Source: JBOGDS01 sp050743075
GTDB lineage: Bacteria; Actinomycetota; Actinomycetes; Jiangellales; Jiangellaceae
Assembly (NCBI GenBank): GCA_050743075.1
Contig: JBOGDS010000029.1
Coordinates: 1-39,521 of the forward strand
Direction: 5' to 3'
Length of the DNA stretch: 39,521 nucleotides
The translations under genes and the position numbers were made by a program. The notes beneath the pieces were generated by a model that worked only from the letters and a program-made list of their open reading frames with translations, was not told where the DNA came from and searched no databases. This document shows, in pieces, positions 32,900-39,521 of this stretch. Each line of letters opens with the position of its first letter. Within the stretch, counting starts at the first letter, position 1.

Positions 32900-35722
32900 T
32901 CACACGGTGCGGGCGTAGGCGACGGCGTCCTCCAGGAGCATGGTGCGTCCCCGAGCCCAAGCTGTCTCGATCTCTATGTCGGTCAGGAACCGTCGGGCGG
33001 CATCTCGCGGGTGCTCCGTCTCCCATCGGAAGGCCTGCACCGTGAGACCGCCGCCGATGGACTCACGAAGGCGGGAGGCCGCTCCGGCCACGATGACCGC
33101 TCGTTCGGGCTGTGCCCGTGCGACGGCCGCCTGCCCCAGGCGGTCGAGGTCCATGGCCGCGCCGGCCACGTCTCCCAGCTCGCAGGCGATGTGGAGGCAC
33201 TCCCGCAGCTCGTTTTCGGCTCGTTCGTAGCGTCCCTGCAGCAGGGAGGTGAGGGCGAGCGTCCGCAGGGTCTGGCTCTCGTACCACTTCACCCCCAAGG
33301 CGCGGCACCCGGCGAGAAGCTGCTCCCCGTAGGAGCGGGAGCCGTCGAGATCTCCGGCGAACAGGCGCATCATCTGCGAGGTGGCCAGGCCGAAGCCGAC
33401 AGCGAGCGGGTCGGGGTGCTCGGCGATGAGGGCCTGGAACTGCTGCTCGAGGGGTGCCGCCGCCTGCCGGTCGCCTCGGTGGCAGGCGAGCGTTTGGGCC
33501 AGCCCGAGGAGGGCCTGGAGCTCGAGCCACCAGTCGTCCAGGTCCTTGGCCAGGTCGCGGGCCTGGCGGTAGGCGGCCTCGGCCGCGTCCAGGTCGAACT
33601 GCCAGTAGCAGAGACCGGCAAGGCCGATCAGGGCCTTGGCGCGCGGCACGATGGCGGACCCTTCGGCAGCCAGGACGTCCTCGAGCCAGCGCCGGCCCTC
33701 GGCGAAGTGCCCCCGCAGCTGCCAGAAGCGCCACATCCTGGCGGCCATCACCAGCGCCAGGTCGGTGTCACCGGTCCGCCTGGCCCAGTGCAGCGCCGTC
33801 TGCAGGTTGGCGTGCTCCGCCTCCAGACGCTTCAGCCAGCTCGCCTGGTTGGCTCCGGTGAGCTCGGGTTCGGCCCGCTCCACCAGATCCGCGTAGAAGC
33901 GGGCGTGGCGACCACCGACCTCATGCTCCTCGCCGGCTGCCCACAGCTGCTCCCGGGCGTACTCGCGGATCGTCTCCAGCATCGGGAAGCGCGTCTCGCC
34001 GGACTCCGCCGGCCGGCCGAGCAGGCTCGCCTCGACCAGGGTGGCGATGCCTGCCACGACGTCCTGGACGGGTCGGCCCGCGGCTACCGCCTCGGCGGCC
34101 TCGAGGGTGAAACCGCCCCGGAAGACGCCCAGGCGCCGAAACAGCGCCCGGTCGGCGGGGCCGAGCAGGTGGCCGCTCCAAGCGATGGCGTCCCGGAGGG
34201 TCTGGTGCCGGGCAGTGTGGTCGACCGGCCCCCCTGTGAGCAGAGGGACGGCCGGGCTGAGCCTGCGGCGCAGCTCCTCGAGGGGGAACAGCCGTAGGCG
34301 GGCGGCGGCCAGCTCGATCGCCAGTGGGAGCCCGTCCAGCCGTGCCACCACGTCGGCGACCACCGGCGCGTTGTCAACGCCGAGGATGAAGCGGGGATCG
34401 ACGGCCGCAGCCCGGTCGGCGAACATGGCCAGTGCGTCGTTGCCCGAGGGGTCTGCGGCCAGCTCGTCGGTCCCGGGCAGCGGCAGGGGATGCAACGGGT
34501 ACTCCTGCTCCCCGGACAGCCGCAGCGGTGCCCGGCCGGTCGCCAGCACCGTAAGGGCCGGGGCGGCGTCGAGGAGCTCCGCCACCACGGCCGCCGCCGG
34601 GAGCACGTGCTCGAAGTTGTCCAGGAGCAGCAGCAGCCGCCTTGACCGCAGGTAGTCGACGAGCGCTTGGGCAGCCGGCCGCTCGGCCACCTCCGGGATC
34701 CGGAGGGCGGTGGCGATCGCCGATGGAACCAGCTCGGGATCCGCGATCTCGGCCAGCGACACGAAATGCGCGCCGTGCGGGAACTCCTCCAGCAGGCAGG
34801 CGGCGACCTCGACGGCCAGCCGGGTCTTCCCCGACCCGGGAGGGCCGGTGACGCACACCAGCCGGCGGGTCCGCAGCAGGCCATGCAGGTCGGCGAGCTC
34901 CCGTCGGCGGCCGACGAAGGTGCTGCGCTGCACGGGGAGATTGTGCTGTGGCCTCGGCGGCGGCATCGGCTCGGGCGGCTCCAGGGCGGCATCCTGGAGG
35001 AGGATCTGGTCCTGCAGCCGGCACAGCCAGCGGCTCGGCTCGATGCCCAGCTCCTGCCCCAAGACCTGTCGTGCGCGGCGAAAGGCCTGCAGGGCATCGG
35101 CCTGTCGGCCCGACCGGTACAGCGCCAGCATCAGCCGACCCCACAACCGCTCCCGGAACGGATGCGCGGACACCAGCCGCTCGAGCTCTCCGACCAGCGC
35201 GGCATGACCTCCGAGCGCCAAGTCAGCCTCCACCCGGTCTTCCAGCGCGGTCAGACGCAACGCCTCGAGGCGGGCGCGCTCGGGATCCAGCCCGGCCACG
35301 TCGGCGAGATCTGCCAGCGGCGGTCCCCGCCACAGACCCAGCGCTGGCGCAAGAAGGTCGGCGGCCGTTCGCGGTTCGCCCCGAACGAGGGCGCGGCGGC
35401 CCTCCTCGGCGAGGTCCTGGAAACGCTGGGCATCCAGCTCGCCGGCCGACATCTCCAGCTGATAGCCGGGCGAGCGGGTCACCAGCCGCCACGCGTCCGC
35501 ACCCATCACCCGACGCAGCCGGTGGACGTAACCCTGCAGGGTGTGGCGAGCGGTGCCCGGGGGATCGCCGCCCCACAGGTCCTCGACCAGACGGTCGCTG
35601 GAGACCACTTCTCCGGCCCGAATCAGGAGCAGAGCCAGCAGCGTCCGCTGGCGCGGGGTACCGAGGCCGAGGGACTCGCCGCCGGCCACCACCTCAAGAG
35701 GTCCCAGGATCCGGAACTCCAC
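32900..35722 (-). CDS. BTAD/SARP-type regulator with STAND ATPase and TPR tail (AfsR-like)
   Basis: 940 residues. Residues 1-95 form a winged helix (EFRILGPLEVVAGGESLGLG, RQRTLLALLLIRAGEVVSSD), then a BTAD to about 245 (RQVLGQELGIEPSRWLCRLQ). The NB-ARC-like ATPase has Walker A CVTGPPGSGKTRLAVEVAA near residue 294, a Walker B-like RLLLLLDNFEHVLPA, and the GLPLAIELAAARLRL segment typical of STAND proteins. The C-terminal third is TPR-like (WRFWQLRGHFAEGRRWLEDV, YWQFDLDAAEAAYRQARDLA). Such proteins switch on secondary-metabolite or stress genes when a signal relieves the ATPase. GTG 35722 has AGGAG upstream. Unlike the other BTAD protein here it has no cyclase domain. It is read in the same direction as the SRPBCC gene, 179 bp behind it. 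Confidence 0.9.
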   Translation of the reverse strand: MEFRILGPLEVVAGGESLGLGTPRQRTLLALLLIRAGEVVSSDRLVEDLWGGDPPGTARHTLQGYVHRLRRVMGADAWRLVTRSPGYQLEMSAGELDAQRFQDLAEEGRRALVRGEPRTAADLLAPALGLWRGPPLADLADVAGLDPERARLEALRLTALEDRVEADLALGGHAALVGELERLVSAHPFRERLWGRLMLALYRSGRQADALQAFRRARQVLGQELGIEPSRWLCRLQDQILLQDAALEPPEPMPPPRPQHNLPVQRSTFVGRRRELADLHGLLRTRRLVCVTGPPGSGKTRLAVEVAACLLEEFPHGAHFVSLAEIADPELVPSAIATALRIPEVAERPAAQALVDYLRSRRLLLLLDNFEHVLPAAAVVAELLDAAPALTVLATGRAPLRLSGEQEYPLHPLPLPGTDELAADPSGNDALAMFADRAAAVDPRFILGVDNAPVVADVVARLDGLPLAIELAAARLRLFPLEELRRRLSPAVPLLTGGPVDHTARHQTLRDAIAWSGHLLGPADRALFRRLGVFRGGFTLEAAEAVAAGRPVQDVVAGIATLVEASLLGRPAESGETRFPMLETIREYAREQLWAAGEEHEVGGRHARFYADLVERAEPELTGANQASWLKRLEAEHANLQTALHWARRTGDTDLALVMAARMWRFWQLRGHFAEGRRWLEDVLAAEGSAIVPRAKALIGLAGLCYWQFDLDAAEAAYRQARDLAKDLDDWWLELQALLGLAQTLACHRGDRQAAAPLEQQFQALIAEHPDPLAVGFGLATSQMMRLFAGDLDGSRSYGEQLLAGCRALGVKWYESQTLRTLALTSLLQGRYERAENELRECLHIACELGDVAGAAMDLDRLGQAAVARAQPERAVIVAGAASRLRESIGGGLTVQAFRWETEHPRDAARRFLTDIEIETAWARGRTMLLEDAVAYARTV

Positions 35723-35901
35723 AGCATCTCCTGAGTCGAGTCTGGCTCGACCTTAACCGCGCGACCCCACGTGGGACAATCGGTCTCCGAGCTGGCGGGC
35801 GATCGGCAGATTGCCCATCGTCCGGGACACGCCAAGAGCCCGGAGGACGCGTTCCACCTTCGCCCGCAACCTCTGACTGACCGTGCTGGCCGAGCCCGGG
35901 C

Positions 35902-36357
35902 CTACTGGGCCGCTTTCGTGCCCGTCTCGAGGATGTCCTTGAGCCTGGCGAGGTCAGCCCTGAAATTGCGGCGGACGATCCTGGCCGTCAACGGCGCCGT
36001 CATCCTGCCCAACACCCCACCGGGAAGGCGCACGGGCTCGTACAGGACGATTGCGCGGCAACCTTCCCCTGCTGGCTCGACGATGCAGGCCGTGCGGATC
36101 TCCATAGGCCCTGACACCGAACGGTGGGCGATCCGTCTGCCGGGCTCGTACTCGGTCACCTCGTCGACGAACTCGCGCCGACCCATGGCCTTCATGACCA
36201 TCCGTCCGCGGCGACCCACGCCCATGGGTTCGGTCGGATCGAGCCACTCGGACTCGGTCACCGACGCCATCCACACCGGATCATTCGTCCGGACGGATAG
36301 GAAGCCGAACACGTCCTCGGGTGGACGGTCCATGATGATGCTCTCTTCGACCCTCAT
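35902..36357 (-). CDS. SRPBCC (polyketide cyclase/START-like) family protein
   Basis: 151 residues with the hydrophobic-cavity SRPBCC fold: MRVEESIIMDRPPEDVFGFL at the N-terminus, NDPVWMASVTESEWLDPTEP, a middle GRRGRMVMKAMGRREFVDEV, and TARIVRRNFRADLARLKDIL as the long C-terminal helix. These proteins bind lipids or small aromatic compounds; the ligand cannot be named. ATG 36357 has GGGGGAAG upstream. It is divergent from a methyltransferase gene across a repeat-rich 171-bp region, which suggests shared control. Confidence 0.85.
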   Translation of the reverse strand: MRVEESIIMDRPPEDVFGFLSVRTNDPVWMASVTESEWLDPTEPMGVGRRGRMVMKAMGRREFVDEVTEYEPGRRIAHRSVSGPMEIRTACIVEPAGEGCRAIVLYEPVRLPGGVLGRMTAPLTARIVRRNFRADLARLKDILETGTKAAQ

Positions 36358-36411
36358 GATCGCTTCCCCCTTGATCGGGCCACAGCAGCCGGCCCTCAGG
36401 TTGACTGGACT

Positions 36412-36480
36412 CGATCGCAGCCTGATCGCAGCGTCCGCGTACCGCATGCAGGCGATCGGTCTGCGATCGGGCTGCGATCG
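36412..36480. promoter_or_regulatory. Repeat-rich operator between the SRPBCC and methyltransferase genes
   Basis: The motif CGATCGCAG occurs as 36412-36420 and, with one change (TGATCGCAG), as 36423-36431. Its reverse complement CTGCGATCG occurs at 36461-36469 and 36472-36480. The outermost pair extends to 11 exact bases (36412-36422 and 36470-36480). Two direct plus two inverted copies look like a multi-site binding region for a regulator, possibly the nearby BTAD protein, since SARP regulators bind repeated heptamers; the regulator is inferred. Confidence 0.6.
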
Positions 36481-36528
36481 CCGGCGCTCACGATCGGGAC
36501 TAGCGCTGGACGAGTGGTGGGAGACGAC

Positions 36529-37332
36529 ATGAGCAAGGATCCGTACCTGCTGGCCGGTCATGCCTCCGAGCTGCAGCGGCTCCAGCGCCAGTCGCTGGTG
36601 TGGGAACCCGCCGGCCGACGCCTTCTCAACAAGATCGGCGACGGTCACGCAGGCCGCGCCCTCGACGTCGGCTGCGGCGCGCTGGGTTGGCTGCGGCTGC
36701 TCAGCGAATGGGTCGGACCCGATGGGCAAGTCGTCGGGACCGACATCGACGAAGCGATGCTGTCCGCGGCCGAACAGTTCGTGACCGCGGAGGGTCTGGG
36801 CAATGTGACACTGGTCAAGGACGACCTGTTCGCCAGCGAGCTGGAGCCCTCCTCGTTCGACCTTGTGCACGCCCGGTTCCAGCTCGGCCCGCTCGGGCGC
36901 GGGCCAGAGCAGATGGCGACTTACCTCCGGCTGGTCCGCCCCGGGGGCACCGTCGTCATGGAAGAGGTGGACGCCGCCTCCTGGCACTTCATCCCACCTG
37001 CGCCCGCATTTGATCAGCTGAAACCACTGGTGGGGGAGGCGTTCGGCAAAGCCGGCGGCAACCCCGACCCTGCGGCCACCCAACTGGAGCTGTTCCGCAA
37101 CGCCGGGATCGACGTCAACGCCCGGGCCGAGGTCCAAGCGCTGCCTCCGGGGCACCCCTACCTGCAGGAGCCACTCCAGTACGTCACCGCCCTCGTCGGG
37201 CTGTTGCGGTCGCTGATCGGCAGCGACGAACTGGAGCGGCTTCGCAAGGAGACGGAGGGGGAGCTCCAGGATCCCGGCCGCTGGGGACTCACGTTCACGC
37301 TCGTTCAGTGCTGGGGCCAGCGTCGAGCCTGA
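36529..37332 (+). CDS. Class I SAM-dependent methyltransferase
   Basis: 267 residues. The SAM-binding motif I is GRALDVGCGALGWLRLL, followed by VVGTDIDEAMLSAAEQF (acidic end of strand 2), VTLVKDDLFASELEPSSFDL (motif for the adenine) and LRLVRPGGTVVMEEVD (post-motif). A C-terminal helical part ends WGLTFTLVQCWGQRRA. The acceptor is unknown; small molecules or secondary metabolites are likely for this shape. ATG 36529 is chosen because GGGAG lies upstream; a GTG at 36514 is in frame. It shares its promoter region with the divergent SRPBCC gene. Confidence 0.87.
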   Translation: MSKDPYLLAGHASELQRLQRQSLVWEPAGRRLLNKIGDGHAGRALDVGCGALGWLRLLSEWVGPDGQVVGTDIDEAMLSAAEQFVTAEGLGNVTLVKDDLFASELEPSSFDLVHARFQLGPLGRGPEQMATYLRLVRPGGTVVMEEVDAASWHFIPPAPAFDQLKPLVGEAFGKAGGNPDPAATQLELFRNAGIDVNARAEVQALPPGHPYLQEPLQYVTALVGLLRSLIGSDELERLRKETEGELQDPGRWGLTFTLVQCWGQRRA

Positions 37333-37418
37333 TCCGAGCTTCCACGGGCGCTGCGGCGTAGTCGGCTCCACCACCCGGGCCGGGGTGGGCAGGTGCATCG
37401 TGGCAGGGCGGGTCCGCT

Positions 37419-37811
37419 TTACGTGCCGGGGGCGTGGACCGGCAGACCCGCGTCCCCGGCGGCGGCGAGCAGCGGCAAGTCGTAGCAGCAGAAGGCGGTG
37501 AGGTCGTCGCGGACGGAGAACGCGCTCGCCAGGTGGATGGCGTCCAGCGTCCGCAGAGTGGTCGGCCCGGCGGTCTGCGCCACGTCGGCGACGTACTCGG
37601 CAAGGGGGATCGTGTCCAGCCCGGCCAGCAGTAGGTGGACGCCGTCAGCGGCTGCGGCGAAACGCCGGGCCACCCGCAGGAGCTCGACACGGCCCACGAT
37701 GCTCGTCACCCACAGCTGTGCCGCGCGCTGCTGCAGCCACTTACCCAGCGCGGCCGTCTCCGCCTCATGAATCACCAGCTTGGCCAGCGCGGACGTATCG
37801 AGATAGATCAC
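37419..37811 (-). CDS. vapC: PIN-domain toxin (VapC family)
   Basis: 130 residues. PIN acidic residues are visible: Asp in IYLDTSALAKLVIHE, Glu in VGRVELLRVARR, Asp in TTLRTLDAIHLASAF and a late Asp in FCCYDLPLLAAAGD. VapC toxins cleave tRNA or rRNA when free of antitoxin. GTG 37811 overlaps the antitoxin stop (GTGA), the usual coupling of vapBC operons. Length is normal. The stop falls 86 bp after the convergent methyltransferase stop. Confidence 0.9.
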   Translation of the reverse strand: MIYLDTSALAKLVIHEAETAALGKWLQQRAAQLWVTSIVGRVELLRVARRFAAAADGVHLLLAGLDTIPLAEYVADVAQTAGPTTLRTLDAIHLASAFSVRDDLTAFCCYDLPLLAAAGDAGLPVHAPGT

Positions 37812-38074
37812 AACCGGTCGGCCCGCAGCTCGTCGAGGACCTCGGCGGTGGACGGCCCGGATGTCTCGACCAGCTCGGGTAGCACACGCGGTCCACGCGC
37901 GGGTAACAGCCGGCCGTCCTGGACCAGCCGCTCGCGCATCTCGTCGCGCGGGATGGGGACGAGCACCGCCACCGGCATGCCGCGTTCGGTGACCTCGATC
38001 GACTCGCCGGCCTTGACTCGGTCGAGGTAGCGGCTGGCGTGTTGCCGCAGCTCCCGGACTCCGATGCTCTCCAC
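37808..38074 (-). CDS. vapB: Phd/YefM-type antitoxin (VapB partner)
   Basis: 88 residues: an N-terminal DNA-binding Phd fold (SIGVRELRQHASRYLDRVKA, GESIEVTERGMPVAVLVPI) and a C-terminal toxin-binding tail (TSGPSTAEVLDELRADRL). It neutralises VapC and probably represses its own promoter. GTG 38074 is preceded by a minus-strand TACAGT (38086-38081) with 6-nt spacing, so the transcript is probably leaderless. An 8-bp inverted repeat overlaps that box. Confidence 0.9.
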   Translation of the reverse strand: MESIGVRELRQHASRYLDRVKAGESIEVTERGMPVAVLVPIPRDEMRERLVQDGRLLPARGPRVLPELVETSGPSTAEVLDELRADRL

Positions 38075-38080
38075 CTCCCA

Positions 38081-38103
38081 ACTGTAGCACCTGTTGTGCT
38101 ACA
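38081..38103. promoter_or_regulatory. vapBC promoter and operator
   Basis: TGTAGCAC at 38083-38090 and GTGCTACA at 38096-38103 form a perfect inverted repeat with a 5-bp spacer. The minus-strand -10 box TACAGT (38086-38081) overlaps it. Binding of the antitoxin or the toxin-antitoxin complex here would block transcription, as is known for many VapBC systems. Confidence 0.6.
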
Positions 38104-38303
38104 AGTGGGGCTGAGGTGCTGAGCATCGCGGCCGCGGCGGCCGGCCCGGTTTGACGTCGGCGCAGCGGCGCTGCCATCCCACCGCCGCGTCCGCCACGAA
38201 TTCGCGACCCTGCCGCTGCAGGACCAGGTACTCGACCCCGCGGCAACCTAGCGCCTGGCTGGCGGCGAGCCCTGCGGGGCCGGCGCCTACGACGACACAC
38301 ACT
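38099..38303 (-). pseudogene. N-terminal fragment of an FAD-dependent oxidoreductase
   Basis: About 68 codons beginning VCVVVGAGPAGLAASQALGC, the dinucleotide-binding GxGxxG loop of flavin monooxygenases, then RGVEYLVLQRQG. After that the similarity fades into GREFVADAAVGWQRRCADV and a basic tail, ending 24 bp before the antitoxin start and overlapping its operator. No other domain of the enzyme (normally 350-500 residues) is present, so it is a truncated gene, probably left by the insertion of vapBC or by deletion. Confidence 0.65.
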
Positions 38304-38312
38304 ACAGTCGCG

Positions 38313-39215
38313 TCACGGCGATCCTTCGTCGAGCGCGACCCGTAGTGCGGCGAGGACGGCCTGCGGCTGTTCACCGGGCGCGATGTGGCCCGCGTCGGGG
38401 ATCACGTGCAGCGGCCATCCGTAGCGCACGCTTGCCTGCTCTGCGGACCGCAGCGGCATCACGCGGTCATGCCGCCCCCAGATCAGCGCGGTGGGGACGC
38501 TGATCCGCGCGAGCGCCTCCGGCGGGATCTGTGGCAGGCCAAGCTCGCGCAGCAGCCGGCGGTTGGCCGTCTGCACGCTGGGCGTGCGCGAGCGCTCCAC
38601 CATGTAGGCAAAGAAAGGCTCCCAGTGCGCACCCATTCGCTCGCGCACCCGCTCGTGATCGTACGCCACGTTTCGCAGCAGACGCAGTGCGCTGCGCTCG
38701 CTTGGCCGCGCGCCGTGGCGAATCAGAGCGAGAAGCACCGGCGGCGCGGGACGCACCGGACCGACCAGACCTCCCGTGTCCGCGAGCACCAGCCGGGATA
38801 GGCGGTCGCTGTGGTCGGCGGCGAACCGCGCGGCGATTGTGCCGCCGAGCGAATGTCCGACCAGCACGGGCGGCGTCGGGCAGGTGTGGTCGATCAGCTC
38901 GCCGAGCCAGGCCAGCACCGTATCTGGGTCGGGCGGTCCGTCCGGCATCTCCGAGGCCCCGAGGCCGGGCAGGTCGGGCGCGATCACACGGTGCGTGGTC
39001 ACCAGGTCGGGGATGATCCCCATGAACATGGCGGCGAAGCCGCCCTGGCCGTGCAGCAGGATCATCGGCGGGCCCTCGCCGCCCTCCAGCACGGCGGTCG
39101 ACACCCCAGCCAGGTCCAACCGACGCTCGGTCAGCGGTATCCCGGCCAGCAGGCGCTCGCGGGCGTCGACCGCGGGCGACGTGCCGTGCTCCTTGGCCTC
39201 GTTCTGTTTGCTCAT
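38313..39215 (-). CDS. Alpha/beta hydrolase
   Basis: 300 residues. The oxyanion region is PMILLHGQGGFAAMFMG, the nucleophile elbow VLVGHSLGGTIAARFAADH with the catalytic Ser, the acid in LIWGRHDRVMPLRSAEQ, and the His in HVIPDAGHIAPGEQPQAV, so the triad is complete. A lid region of about 80 residues lies between strands 6 and 7 (RSALRLLRNVAYDHERVRER). The substrate is unknown; the fold is that of esterases, C-C hydrolases and haloperoxidases. ATG 39215 is chosen because GAGGAGAAGG precedes it; an in-frame ATG at 39263 lacks such a site. Confidence 0.88.
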   Translation of the reverse strand: MSKQNEAKEHGTSPAVDARERLLAGIPLTERRLDLAGVSTAVLEGGEGPPMILLHGQGGFAAMFMGIIPDLVTTHRVIAPDLPGLGASEMPDGPPDPDTVLAWLGELIDHTCPTPPVLVGHSLGGTIAARFAADHSDRLSRLVLADTGGLVGPVRPAPPVLLALIRHGARPSERSALRLLRNVAYDHERVRERMGAHWEPFFAYMVERSRTPSVQTANRRLLRELGLPQIPPEALARISVPTALIWGRHDRVMPLRSAEQASVRYGWPLHVIPDAGHIAPGEQPQAVLAALRVALDEGSP

Positions 39216-39285
39216 CGCCTTCTCCTCGTCCTCGGGCTTGCATGCGTTGCGTTGACCGGACACAGCAGGTGGGCCACGGGTGGCG

Positions 39286-39363
39286 TCAGCTTGCTGCCCG
39301 CGCGATGCGCAGCAGTCGGACCCCGAGCGCGATGGTCGGCGGGAACAGCACCGCGATCACTAG
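39286..39363 (-). pseudogene. C-terminal tail of a membrane protein, possibly truncated
   Basis: The minus-strand frame ending at TGA 39288-39286 reads VIAVLFPPTIALGVRLLRIA followed by RAAS, a membrane helix with a basic end typical of the last helix of small inner-membrane proteins. Upstream (beyond about 39364) the frame is open but becomes Pro/Gln/Arg/Cys-rich and not protein-like, so the rest was probably lost, perhaps through the nearby insertion element. The family is not recognised. Confidence 0.35.
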
Positions 39364-39441
39364 TTGTTGCGGGGCAGGACGTTGACGACAGGCTGACTGG
39401 GTTGAGGTAGCGGGAAGGGCAGGCCCTCCGCGGCAAGGATG

Positions 39442-39521
39442 TGTAGCGACAAAGCAACTCATCCGTGTCGAGCCAGCGAAAGGACCTGCCCTCGTGTCTC
39501 ACCGTAATGCCCCGCTGTCCT
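39442..39521 (+). mobile_element. Left end of an IS481-type insertion sequence, cut by the window edge
   Basis: TGTAGCGACAAAGC at 39442 looks like a terminal inverted repeat beginning with TGT, as in IS481-family elements. A GTG at 39494 with GGACC/AGGAC upstream opens VSHRNAPLS, the characteristic first residues of IS481 transposases. Only nine codons are in the window, so the family call is provisional. Confidence 0.55.
39494..39521 (+). CDS. IS481-type transposase, N-terminal nine codons
   Basis: Begins GTG TCT CAC CGT AAT GCC CCG, giving VSHRNAPLS, which matches the conserved start of IS481-family transposases (S/T-H-R-N-A-P/R-L). AGGAC lies about 10 nt upstream as a weak ribosome-binding site. 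The catalytic DDE core lies beyond the window. Confidence 0.5.

Noticed and set aside
32879..34297. A 472-codon plus-strand frame opposite the AfsR-like gene
   Set aside because: Composition is that of an antisense shadow, and the minus-strand frame holds clear winged-helix, BTAD and ATPase motifs.
35753..35905. Minus-strand frame of about 45 codons (contains KVERVLRALGVSRTMGNLPI) upstream of the AfsR-like gene
   Set aside because: It looks protein-like but has no start codon, overlaps the SRPBCC stop in another frame and matches no family I can name, so it is at most a remnant.
36412..36480. Iterons of a replication origin
   Set aside because: Only four short copies in mixed orientation, no DnaA boxes, no AT-rich unwinding region and no replication gene nearby; an operator is more likely.

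Overview
The window is about 39.5 kb of very GC-rich DNA with strong third-position G/C bias, GTG and TTG starts, SigE-family and BTAD/SARP regulators, and actinobacterial families (DUF4245, DUF1707, PIN-PhoH). It is a chromosomal piece from a member of the Actinomycetota. I cannot name a genus. No tRNA, rRNA, CRISPR array, phage module or replication origin was recognised.

Backbone. The core genes follow an order I recall from Mycobacterium tuberculosis: a YyaL/DUF255 protein (Rv1084-like), a hemolysin III/TrhA protein (Rv1085c-like), a short-chain Z-prenyl diphosphate synthase (Rv1086-like), PIN-PhoH (Rv1095-like), class II fumarase (Rv1098c-like), a DUF4245 protein (Rv1100-like), xseB and xseA (Rv1107c/Rv1108c-like), ispH (Rv1110-like) and ychF (Rv1112-like). 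Blocks of accessory DNA sit between them.

Region by region. 1-2150: the end of the YyaL-like gene, a long inverted repeat, and a frameshifted ABC-exporter remnant with a perfect 18-bp palindrome upstream. 2275-4396: a hypothetical protein, TrhA and the prenyltransferase. 4491-6602: a lower-GC insert with a possible PD-(D/E)XK-fold protein and a DUF4143-type ATPase. 6603-11180: PhoH with a structured leader, a secreted transglycosylase-like protein, fumC and a spermidine-synthase-like protein. 11215-12674: a SigE-family sigma factor translationally coupled to a membrane protein that is probably its anti-sigma factor. 12892-17260: a four-gene sugar ABC importer in the lpqY-sugA-sugB-sugC order (trehalose/maltose type). 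17363-18750: a graveyard of two frameshifted DUF1707 genes and a chimeric ORF joining a SemiSWEET-like N-terminus to an IS5-type transposase tail. 18908-23317: a monooxygenase-like small protein divergent from a 1285-residue BTAD, degenerate cyclase and STAND regulator. 23471-26532: a molybdate operon (HTH-TOBE regulator, modA, modB, modC). 26544-32359: DUF4245, xseB, xseA, ispH, rmuC and ychF, with two copies of a 66-bp palindromic element around xseA. 32465-39521: a VOC remnant, a second BTAD-STAND regulator with SRPBCC and methyltransferase neighbours, a VapBC module, an FAD-enzyme fragment, an alpha/beta hydrolase, a membrane-protein tail and the left end of an IS481-type element.

Working picture. 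The accessory parts are mainly uptake (sugar and molybdate), large signal-integrating regulators and worn-out mobile DNA. Many starts carry a TANNNT hexamer 6-9 nt upstream of the start codon, which suggests leaderless transcription for the regulator of the mod operon, ispH, xseA, xseB, ychF, vapB, the DUF4143 gene and a DUF1707 gene. The least explained items are the paired 66-bp palindromes, the regulator whose cyclase domain has lost catalytic residues, and the repeat-rich operator between the SRPBCC and methyltransferase genes.
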